Origin: Atrichornis clamosus
Taxonomy: Eukaryota; Chordata; Aves; Passeriformes; Menuridae
Assembly (NCBI GenBank): GCA_013400975.1
Contig: WBMZ01002669.1
Location: 186,001 to 250,000 of the forward strand
DNA: 64,000 bases
Direction: 5' to 3'
This document shows, piece by piece, positions 51,444 through 61,800 of this stretch. Each line of letters begins with the position of its first letter. The stretch's first letter is position 1. The position numbers were made by a program, and so were the translations under genes. A model generated the notes under the pieces. That model was given only the letters and a program-made list of their open reading frames with translations, was not told the DNA's origin and ran no database searches.

Positions 51444-51677
51444 GATAGTTGTCGCTAGCACCTTTTCTCGAGGCAGGAAGGGTGTGAGGGCTCGAGGTCC
51501 AGGTGCAGCGACCTTCCAGGAAGCGTCCCTTGTCGAGCCGCTCCTGCGGGATTCGCAAATCCCTTCGCACACACCAGGCACTCCCTGCGAGGTGTGTGCA
51601 GGCAGGCGCACGCACGCACACACACGATCCAAGCAACCAGCGGAGACAGGGAGGTGCTCTTCGTTTAGTGTTCTGAG

Positions 51678-51683
51678 TTTAAT
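51678..51683 (-). terminator. LTR polyadenylation signal ATTAAA (minus strand)
   Basis: TTTAAT on the + strand reads ATTAAA on the minus strand, placed between the LTR TATA box and the U5 end as expected for an LTR. Confidence 0.6.
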
Positions 51684-51744
51684 GAGGACTCTCAATCAAA
51701 AGATTCCTGTGACAAAGAGCCACCAAATAGCTCGTGAACAAGGT

Positions 51745-51751
51745 TTTATAG
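51745..51751 (-). promoter_or_regulatory. LTR TATA box (minus strand)
   Basis: TTTTATA on the + strand reads TATAAAA. Transcription from it would run toward and antisense to the CDC42SE2 3' UTR. Confidence 0.65.
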
Positions 51752-54051
51752 GGAGGTAGAAAGGGGCGGAGAGAGCACCAGGGTCCAGTGAGGTGAGGCT
51801 CCAGGGGCGGAGCTAAGGGGGGGTGACAGGGTTACATCAAATAGGGGAAGGAGAGGGGAGGAGAAAGGGAGCCAGAGCCAATGGGGAACCAAACAAGGGA
51901 GAACTTTCCAGAACTGGGGTAAGGGTTTACAAGTGATTGACAGAGGGATTAACATAATGGGGTGTGCACCAACCAGGAGATAAACCTTTACATTAACTTA
52001 GGGGGAGAGCCATAAGGCAAAACCGTAGCTTACACCAAAGTGGGGGGGAAACCTTAAAACAGTGGCAGTTTCAACCACCGCAACAGATAGTGAATTCTTT
52101 AGCTCATGCCAAGTTCATTAAATTGCCAGCTGAGGAAAAAAGGCAGTTAAAGAGAAATAAGGTTCTAAAAGAAAATAAAAACAGAGATAAATCCATGAGA
52201 TATCAATCAACTAGAGGCTTCTTTTCTTTAATTGTTGAGATTACGGAAATTTAGGACTGTCTACAAAGGTGTATCTTGAAGACCAGATGTTCCACTGTAA
52301 ATGTATATTCAGTGACTGACATTAAAGTTTATTAAAAATTATATGCTAATTCTGCCAGTGCTTAGTAGAATTACTTCAAAGTCATACCAGTGAAACTGAT
52401 TTGGACTGCTCCTATCTACTTACTCTAACAGTCTGGGCTAGCACTGACAGTGATTTGGCTCCTCACATGTCTCTATTGGGTACTGACCAGTAGTAGAGGT
52501 TGGGTTTTTATGACCAATTCAGTTTTAGTCCGGATCAGTTTCTTAGTGCTTATCCATAGTAAGCATGGAAGTGAGTGTCATGGGTCAGGAAGGGGTTGAT
52601 GTTTGTAAGGCTCATGGTAAGCTCTGATCAGGAAGTGACTGAGGGTAGGAGCTTCTTCAGCATGAAACAGTGAGCCACCTACTATGGATATGTTACATTT
52701 CCTCAAAACGCTAAGCAGTAACAAAGCTTTATATATTGAAGTCAGCACTCCAGGAGTGCTAGTCTTCTACCAGTGCTCTGCATGTCAGAGTCCTGGGCAT
52801 ACCCGTTTCCCAGGAATATGCTTTGTTTTGACCATGCTGTGCCTTCAGTGCTAAGAAGGAGCCTTTGGCTTTCAGTTTATTTTTTAGATCTCTCACCATT
52901 TCATCAGCCTTGTTAGGTCATAATTGATTTGAAATAGTGCTAATCTGCTAAGCAAAATAAACATATATTACATTTGTGCATTTCCTGGTGGATGGATCTG
53001 TTGATGGAGCAATGGTGTGAGGAGCCCTCATGCATCACACAGGAGCCTGGTTTTATCTTTTGCACCTACTGTCATTCACTGTGATCCCTCATCGAATGTG
53101 TGAGGTTGGCTGTTGTTGTGAAAGGTCAGTTCTTAAAACATCACCTCAAGGAGGAGGATGAGTATTAGTTGAAACGGATTTTGAAGTCCTCAGCTTTCTT
53201 GAAATGTGGCAGCTCTAGAGAAATGGCTATTCAGAAACAGTTGTCCTTAGGAAATCATCTTTACAGTATCAATAAAAGTTTCAAAGAACCATACTCCTTG
53301 GAGAAGAGTAGTCGAAGTAGGTCATTCTAATGTACATTTTGGCTCTCCACAGCTTTTTCCACTTGTCAGAATTTCACCTATTGGAACAGTAACAATAATG
53401 TCGTGTGGTGTATGCATTAAGCAGCAGAGTAATGCATTGATATGGGGGCATTGTGCAACATTTCGTTTCACGTTTATGAGGGAAAGAGACACTTCCAAAG
53501 GTGGAAATAAGGAATCAAAAATCACATTTCAGTAAGCAGAACTGGGTTTGGAAGGGGAGTGTGGGAAGTGCAAATACAAATGATGGGTGAGTGAAAACTA
53601 AAAATACCTGGGGGAGAAGGGTAAACTTTGATAGATGATCAAGCACAGTATATATTCCCCATGGCATTCATTTCAGGAAGGAGCTATTGGCAACAGCCAC
53701 AAAAACCAGTCTGGTGCAGCAAGGTTTGTTCATTTTTCACTGGTTTAGATGGTAGGTTCCAAGTCAATTACTCTTTCTGTAAGTTGCAACACGTTTGGAT
53801 TCCAGCTGGCGTAATTGGGATCTGTCATAACTGGCGATAGAAGCAGCCCAGGGCTACAGGGCTGTATGGTGAACCGAGCTGGGAAATGAGACTCTGACAA
53901 CTTTTAAAGTGTCTATTAAATGTAAACTGTTTTTCTTACTGTGAACATACACAGGATGGTGCAGTGAATGCCCATGCAGCTTCACAGCTCTTAAAAAATC
54001 ATTCAGAAGCTGTTTTCAATCTCATTTGCTGGAGCTGGACATCAAGATGAT

Positions 54052-54079
54052 ACTTGGACCTATTGCTGTTGGTCCAAGT
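54052..54079. repeat. Perfect 9-bp hairpin, 10-nt loop
   Basis: ACTTGGACC and GGTCCAAGT flank TATTGCTGTT. The stem is perfect but too short to be a miRNA precursor. Confidence 0.75.
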
Positions 54080-57000
54080 CCCAGTATTTATTTTTATTGA
54101 CTAGAACCACCCACTTCTATCTGTTTACATCTATCTGCAGTTGCACAGATGCTGTTTTCCTCAGAGACTGACAAAATGCACCCAGCCCAGTCCATGGAAG
54201 GGAATTAAATTGCCATGCCATGACTTGGTTTAAGAGCTTCCTTGCTCATTCTCTGAATCACAACCAGAGCACTGGGAATACATGACAGGAGGAAACACTG
54301 TGGCTAAAATAACAGCTTTGTAAAACCTTGAACTGCGAAGCTGTATGAGGATGTCTGCTTACCAGAACAATTTAAAGTAGGACTTTCAGCATCTTAAAAC
54401 ACACATGCATAATCGCTTTCTGACCTGTGCAGGTGCAGTGGCCCATACACTCCCCAATGTGTGTGTTATAAGGGAGACATAATGATTCCTTCTCTAAGAG
54501 AGTGCCCAGCAGTTTCTGAGAGCTCAGGGCACTTCTCACTTTCTGTGTTAGTGTACTCCTTGGTGGAGCAGCACTTCAAATATCCATCCCACAGCGATGC
54601 AGAGTCCAGTGCAGGACTGATAGGACAGACATGGTGTCCCAAACCAAAGTGCCAAAGCCATTTGGTGCAAGGGACTTGCAACTATTTTTTCAGTGCTTGC
54701 AGCAGGTAGAGCCTGACACAAATCCTGTGCACCCAGGTCAGTGGGCCAGCAGGTCTGCCAACGTGTGCCACCACAGCAGCTGCCCTACTCCCCTGGCCTC
54801 CCCCCACACTGAGTCATTTGCATCACATTTTCCGGGCAGCACTGCTATCTTCCCAAGTGCAAATTTGCACAGTACTGCACTAAGTTAAGAAAACCCTTTC
54901 CAAATCAGGTCTTCTAAGTATGGGCCCTTGGTTAGCTCTGTGTGAAGAAAGTCAGGCCTTCCTCCTCCCATATAGCAGGGATATGACAGCACATGGACAG
55001 TCAGCTAATGGAAGGGCAACTGGAGCTGGTTATTATCAACACAATAATCGGAGCTGTCACTGCTTGGAAAACTGTGATCAAGTATGTGCAGCTGCTCATT
55101 TGGATAGCTTTCTCACTGAGGAAAGCTGTCCACACCCAGGATGAAAAGTCCTTATGAAACAGACCTGCCTTCTAAATTTAAGCTTTATAAGAGATTTCCA
55201 CAGTCCTGTCCAACTAACCATGCCACATAACCTCCCCCTGGCCAGCCCCATTATTTGCACACCACAATATGTTTTAAAAGTTGTAAGAAATATTTAACGT
55301 AGTTAAAAACACTGGACACTGGTGTCCCTGGATGGGCAATTTCTTCAGATTGCCTATTGCCCCATGGTAAAGCCAGTTTCACAGCACACTGGACTGTTTC
55401 CCGATTGAGGAATCTACAGCCCAATCCTCTGACCATAAGTGAACCTGCAAATGAGAATGGCCTTTTCTAATCAGACAAGAGGATCCAGATTCAGAGGACT
55501 GCAAAGAGTTTAGAGGATTTTGCAGAACTAAGAATACATTTCCATGGTTCATAATGTCATTGCTTTGCTTTTTCCTTTGCACAACCTTTTGCCCAAATTT
55601 CTGGTACACCACATCATCTGTATTTTTATTCCTTCACTGTGTACTACTTTAGGTTTTGGGCTTCTGAGAGCTAAAGACTTTATGCACTACTGCTGTTTTT
55701 TCACACCTAAGGAATGTGTTAATTCTCCTGCCACAAATGGCATCATAGCCATATCTAAATGGTTTATCAGGAATATGCAGCAGGACCTAATGAATTTAAG
55801 TGAGACTTGAAATAGCAAGCATAGGAAAATTGCCCCTAAACATCTACAGTGCTCCTAAAGTAGCATCAGCAGTGTTTTGATATGGGTTTGGGGGTTAACA
55901 TCCTCTGAAGGGAAGCAGCGGTGCCACCTTTTGTTTTTGTAGCATTGCATCAAATAACTGGCATTCCATGCCTCATCCTTACCTCAGTCAGCAATACTTA
56001 ATGAAAGATCACTTCAGAGCTTCCTAGTGAGGTTCACAAGCACGCAGAGTATAATGGACGCTTTGAAAAAGAACAACTCATTTATTTTTTGTTAATAATT
56101 ATATAAAATCAGCTATTTTTTCCATAAATTAATTGCCTTGTCCCTTGCCTATGTTCTGTAGTCAGAAAGATAAAGGCTGCTACAGAAACAGCAAGGCAAC
56201 AAGAGAGTTCTCTGCTGCTTCAAGCAATTACCACAGTGTAAGAAAATATAAATCTTCTGAGAACAGTAAAAAGGGTCAAAGCCTTCTTGTCAAAAAGCCT
56301 CATTTGTTTTAAGGAAAAGATTTATTTGAACAAGGACTGCAGGAACTGAGTCAGGATAGAACAACTTGTCTTATCAGAGGTCACTGGATCTTACTTTTAC
56401 TTTGTTCATTTATGTCAGTAAGAGCACTTACTGTCATCTGGTGAAAAGAGAAGAAAACTTTCACTTCTAATACAGCTTCAGACACAGTTTTTAGTGACAT
56501 CTATCACAAATGTTCATTTGTTGGGACACAGGAACATGATCTGTCCTCTGCCAAGCTTCTGCAGAAAGACAGTCCTGTCACCAACATCTTGACACAATGG
56601 AACACCAAAACACAAGAGGTAAGACTTTGGAACTTGCACAGATAGATGGGATAATTCTTTTTCATCTGGTTCCTATAAGCAACACCTCCAAGGCTGAGAG
56701 GGGAGAAGAGCAGAAGGGTATGTGTCACAGCCATGGCTGCTGCAACTGAGCTCTGTCCACAAGGGCTGCTCATCTGGTGTTTTGCTCACACACAGTGTCA
56801 TAGGATATCACGAGCTCTTTGCAAGAGGCAGAGCTCTCTGGCTATGCAACCTTGCATGGTTTTGACAGATGTTTCTGTCTCTGTGCCTGCATATGATCAT
56901 CAGAGAAGTTGTTTACAATGCTAAGATATCCCCTTAGTCAGTCCCAATAATACAACATTGCCACTCTGATGTAATACCATCTTCAGCCCTTATCTCTGAG

Positions 57001-57140
57001 AACAGAGGTGTCAAAAACATAGCAGCTGTTTTCCTTACAGGCAGAGTGACTAATTGAGGAATGCTGTTGTGAGCATGGCACCATGTTTTCCTCTGAGCTA
57101 AAAGCTTCAGGTCTTGCCGTTTTGCTCCTGCAGTTAAATG

Positions 57141-57160
57141 CAAAATCAATATTGATTTTG
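57141..57160. repeat. Perfect 20-bp palindrome
   Basis: CAAAATCAATATTGATTTTG equals its own reverse complement with no spacer. It contains two ATCAAT half-sites of the kind bound by some homeodomain (CUX/ONECUT/PBX-type) factors; that link is only suggestive. Confidence 0.85.
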
Positions 57161-57355
57161 ATTGTTTGAGGTCCCTTAACCAGCATGCGAGTTTGATGTT
57201 TGCATTCGTGGGTTATGGGGAGCAACAGAAAAATCCCAGCCTGCCTGCAGGTGAAAGTGCACTAAAAGGTGTGTGCTGCAGGATCAGCAGTTCTCTAAAA
57301 AGCCAGACCCACCGTGAGGCTGCCTAGCTGCTTTGAGGCTGAGCACAGGGCTCAA

Positions 57356-57362
57356 TATAAAA
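57356..57362 (+). promoter_or_regulatory. Candidate TATA box, unassigned
   Basis: TATAAAAG is followed after about 100 bp by GGTCAG|GTAAAA, a plausible splice donor (57456-57467). The spacing resembles a short first exon of a TATA-driven gene, but no coding exon was recognised downstream, so this may be coincidence. Confidence 0.2.
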
Positions 57363-57940
57363 GCTCACAAATACAAGCCAGCTTTGACAGCAGTTCTTGA
57401 GAGCAAGAAGAGCAAAATTCAACACCTACTGCACTTCCTGGCTCCACTTTCTTTGGTCAGGTAAAACTGCCTAGATAGATGAGAAAAATCTTTGTAGTGG
57501 CCCCAAACCTGGTCCCTGAAGGAAGGAACACTTATGGGGCAGACACCTGGTCCTTCTGGACTGACGAAAACATGACGGTGTGGAAAGTCTCAGCTGACAG
57601 ATGACTGTCAGCATGAGGATTCAAGGAAGATAGTAGGCTAAGTGGCATGAGTTTCCTGTATCTCATGGAAAACTGTAAGCTGGCTTTGAACTCTGCAGCA
57701 GCCTCCTTCAGGACGAGCAAAGTGATGAGTTTGGTGCAGAAGTGCCTAAGGTGAATGACACAGTGATGTCTGCTGATGAACTGAAATATTTAGTCTGTTG
57801 CAGGAGTACTTATTTGTGCAACTGATTTCAAGTTGCCTCTTATCTTGCCGTGTAGTCTGAGGAATCATAATGCTGAAGAAGAGTTATATAGTCCAGCTCC
57901 ATTCCCTCTGCCCTTGACCCTTGTGTCAATTTGCCAGCTA

Positions 57941-58897
57941 TGGTGAGTTAACCCTGGCTGGATGCCAGGTGCCCACCAAAGCTGCTCTATCCTTTCCCTC
58001 CTTGGCTGGGCAGTGGTAAGGAAATATAACAAAAGGATCATGGATCGAGAGCGAGTCAAGGAAGGATCATTAGCAGTTACCATCACTGCAAAACAGGCTC
58101 AATTTGGGGAAACAAATTTAATTTATTACCAATCAAATCAGAGTAGGATAACAAGAACTAAAACCTGAATATTAAAACACTTTCCCCCCATCCCTCCCTT
58201 TTTTCCAGGCATAGCTTCACTTCCAAATTTTCCACCTCCTCCCCTGCAGTAACATAGGGGGACAGGGAATGGGGTTAGTTAATCACATGGTTTTTTTGCT
58301 GCTCCTCCCTCCTCAGGGAGATGACTTCTCACAGTCTTCTCCAGCTCTAATGTGGTGCCCCATGAGGCCACAGGTCCTGGCAAGGCGCTGCTTGTGCATG
58401 GGCTTTCCATGGGGTCACAGCATCCGTCAGGCCAGTCCACCTGCTCCAGCATGGGGTCTTCCCCAAGCTGCAGGTGGGTACCTGCTCCACTGTGGACCTC
58501 CTCCAGCTGCAGGGCAACAGCCTGCCTCATTACAGTCTTCACTAGGGGCAACAGTGAAGCAAGATTCCCCAATCTTGCTGTGGTGTGTGGAGCACCTCAT
58601 CCCCCTCCTTCTTCACTGATCTTGGTGTCTGTGGAGTTCTTTCACTCATATTTTCTCTCCTGTCTCCCAACTTCTGTTTCACAGTGGGGCCTTTTACCCT
58701 TTCTTAAATGATGTTATCACAGAGTTGCTTCTGCTGTTCCTGATGGACTCAGCCATGGCCAGCAGCAGGTGCGTCTGAGAGCCACCTGGAACTGGCACTG
58801 TGTGTTGCAGCAGCATCTGGCATCACCACACAGAGGCCAGCCCTGCAGCCCTCCCTGCTGTCAAAACTTTGCTGCATAAACCCAACAGACTGGTACA
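57941..58897 (-). mobile_element. LTR-like interspersed repeat, antisense
   Basis: The + strand segment from TGGTGAGTTAACCCTGGCTG to ACAGACTGGTACA matches, as I recall it, a widespread avian LTR repeat whose copies share the CTGGATGCCAGGTGCCCACC block and many degenerate CTGCTCCAGC(A/G)TGGG repeats (here around 58438-58500). On the minus strand AATAAA lies at 58122-58127, about 185 bp from the 3' end, supporting antisense orientation. The outer bases fit TG...CA but no target duplication was found, so ends are approximate. The 97-119 codon frames inside are repeat-derived. Confidence 0.65.
58122..58127 (-). terminator. Poly(A) signal AATAAA of the antisense LTR-like repeat
   Basis: TTTATT on the + strand reads AATAAA on the minus strand, within the expected downstream third of the element. 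Confidence 0.4.
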
Positions 58898-61800
58898 TCC
58901 CTGGTATTAAGCCCTCCTTTATACCTGAGAGCTTATTTGAAAAATGTGGTGCACAGACATTATCCTCTTTTGGACAAGGTGAACTGGTGAGTGGTAAACT
59001 GCGTTTTCTTCAAAACGTTGCACAGAGCAGGTGGTGTAAGATGTCTGCAATCCACATTCATATTAACAGCTGTCCTACCTGTGAGAGTGTAGTGGTGGCA
59101 TCAGCTGGTGCAGAACCAGGGTTCACAGGTCCTCTGGCATACTGCAGGTGGTGGTGTGAGTCACCATGGGAAGTCTCTGTGATGTGCTGCTGCCCTGGGT
59201 CCTCCACATGAAGGCACCATGATGAAGGCACCTTGACCTAGTGAGAGGCACACTGCTGTGGTTGGTGTATAGGTTTCTCATTCCAAGAGAAAAACTGAAA
59301 CGTGAATTTAGACAAAAATAATAAAACGCTAAATGCGCTTTTCTCCCCCTTGACTTTGCTTTCGTGCCATTGCAGAACACTCTACAGCTTCAGAGAGGCT
59401 TATCTCATGCAGGGCAACCCCGTTTATCACTGAGCATTTGGCTGTCCTTCTTTAAATGGTCTAAAGTCCTGAAAAATCGTGGAAATTAAGGAAAACCCCA
59501 GTGTAACAATGCTTATCCACTAGATCCCAAGCCCTTGATAAACTTTTGCTACAAGTCAGCTTGCAATGGTCGGCTCGGTTGAGCTGGGTGAGCCCGGAAC
59601 TCCTGCCGTGCTCCCACCTGCACTGTGAGCCTCTCTTCCTCTGGGCTGTGCCTTTCCGCAGGGCAGAGTTTAGCACCTGCTCTGGGATGACGCTCATGGA
59701 GCCCTCGGCTCAAAGGAGCGGCAAAAAAGGCAGCTGAAGACAACACGCCCTCTAAAGGGCAAACAAGATTTGCTTGTTTGACAAAGTGCCATATGTGCCT
59801 TATTACTGTCTGCTGTAATCTCTCGCTTCAGCTAAAACTGAAAATCCTAACCGGCAGCGCCAAGGGGTCTGCTGGCAGCCCCACCTCCTGCTGCCCTGCG
59901 TCTCCTCACTTCTAGCTGTGAGCCTCGCTGCCGGGCATTTTAGCACCAGTTCCACCCAGAGACCTACCCATTTCCCACCAGACACACTGAAAAGAAGCAT
60001 TTTACTGCCCTAAGAGAATTACCACCTCCGAAACACAAAACCGTCCCCACATGTCTCCTAAGATTGACCCAAACCTCTGAGCACCAAACTACAGAAGTAA
60101 CTAGGGACTGTGCTTTCTCCTTCCTCCCTCACAGCAAGACAGTAACTGGGTCTAATAAATACCTGCACGATCAAGAAAAAAATTACACATTTTCTGCTGC
60201 ATTTGGCCCTCAGGAATAAGCCCTAGTTAGCACAAAAACATGGATGAAGAAGAAGAAAACGCATGACTCAGACTACGATGCTCGCCTTTTCCAACAAGTC
60301 TGGCTGAATTCTTGATCTCTTTCACTTGTCACCTCTTAGAGCTGGCAAGCAGCTGACCTGGCAAGCACTGCTGAAACCATTGTTTGTTTTTGACATCCTT
60401 CATCTCTATTACTCCCCTATAGATACATTCAAAGAGCTGTTGTGTACAACCACCTTTATTTTGCCTTGGTGGAATAAAGGCAACTCTGAACTAGATAGGA
60501 AATAAATACACTGTTTTGAAATATGCTGTACAAGCAGGGTGTACACAGGACAAAACAGGACATGCATAAGCATGCCTGGTTCTCAGGTCACGCTGCAGCT
60601 TGGTATTGGTTTTCAAAGCCTTCATTGGCTCTAAGCTGCGTGTGAGAAAGGTTACATGAGATGTTATTATGTAGCAAGAAAGCACAACTAGCCTTCCAGC
60701 CTTATCTCAGGTCTTGCTGCAGTGCTTCGTTCTCACATCCCACCCCATCTTTCTTGTCCCAAAGCTGATCCTAGCAGTGCGGGACATGCAGGACCAAGGT
60801 GCATGAACAGCTCAAAGCTTAAGGAGTGAGCCCCGCATAGAGCACATCACATGCACTGTAATCCCAAGGGCCTCGTGCTGCTCTGATTATGCTATTCCCC
60901 TTGGGAAGGCTTCAGTCTCTTTCCCCTTGGGAATGGCAGAACAAATGAAGGTTTTCCACTCTGGGCTGCTGCACTAGCTTTGCCTTGACATGCTTCTCCA
61001 CAAGGACAAGCAGGTTTCTAGCACCACGTGTAAAAGTTCTCTACTCACCCCATAACCCTGGCAATATACACTTCGTGAAACAGCAAAGTTCACACACATG
61101 CTTCTTCAAATTTTCGCTGAGGATAAGGAACTGGCTCTGCAGACACATTAAATATTTTGAGAGCAGATGCGAAAGCTGCTTACGCAATCTACATGGAATT
61201 GTTGCAATTCTTGATGAAACCATTTCATTGAGGATGTTCTGGTCAGCTACAAAGGGGATAGCTGTGCTGTGCTTCATGCAGCTCTGCTGTCTTGCCTGTT
61301 TCCTGCACACTGAAAGTGGTGGCACTGTGACCACTGGGTGCAATTGCTCCATCAGTCTACACACTGCCGTATTTCCCTTCCCTCCATGTGTCTGCACATC
61401 TTCGACTATTAGAAGGTGTCAGGTACATTTATCACACAGGTAAGGCCTCTGCTCCCTGCAGTAAAGAAAAAGTAAAGATAGCACTCTGTAAAATAATACG
61501 CAGAGCTTATTATGCTGCAGATATAGGGCTTGAAAAGTGTCACACATGCATTTAATTTACCTATAAACCCCATTTTCTTGTGCCAGTCTGTAACATGACA
61601 AACTTCTAGATAACTGTGCAGCTGTTGGTTTCTCCCATAACCTCCTACTTGTTCCCACACTCCTTCTACACCGATAAAATCAGTTCAATTGTCCTCTCAA
61701 GCTAGGTTGCACAAAATGTCACTGCAGAGGCTTGAACAAATGCACCAGAACTGGAGCATTTTTAAAGCTCTGCTGTGATCTGAATGGGATCTCTGAGCGT

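Larger units (their letters stand above)
51450..52085 (-). mobile_element. Solo LTR of a class II-like endogenous retrovirus, antisense
   Basis: Read on the minus strand the 636-bp element starts TGTTGCGG and ends GCGACA, with an exact 6-bp target duplication on each side. TATAAAA lies at 51745-51751 and ATTAAA at 51678-51683 (minus strand), about 65 bp apart, giving a clear U3-R-U5 plan. U3 is about 330 bp and contains GC-box-like GGGCGG words (read on +); U5 is CpG-rich. Six-base duplications are usual for alpha- and betaretrovirus-like (class II) elements. No internal retroviral genes are present. It is the best-defined mobile element in the window and, with intact ends, probably fairly young. 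Confidence 0.9.
51444..52091. repeat. Solo LTR with its 6-bp target-site duplications
   Basis: GATAGT occurs at 51444-51449 and again at 52086-52091, exactly flanking a TG...CA element. Both copies are identical. Confidence 0.88.
52092..57940. other. Intergenic DNA, no gene recognised
   Basis: The stretch is a little richer in GC than the introns but shows no exon, known repeat or RNA gene that I can name. Notable small structures are a 9-bp hairpin (54052-54079), a 20-bp palindrome (57141-57160) and a TATA-like box (57356-57362). Open frames of 60-90 codons occur on both strands without protein features. Confidence 0.5.

Noticed and set aside
51400..51759. Several 78-91 codon frames around 51.4-51.8 kb, suggesting a GC-rich gene start
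   Set aside because: They come from the CpG-rich U5 of the solo LTR, whose ends and target duplications explain the region.
54052..54079. Hairpin considered as a miRNA precursor
   Set aside because: A 9-bp stem with no extended pairing is far too short for a pre-miRNA.
58269..58711. Overlapping 97-119 codon frames on both strands
   Set aside because: They fall inside the LTR-like repeat, where internal GC-rich repeats remove stop codons.
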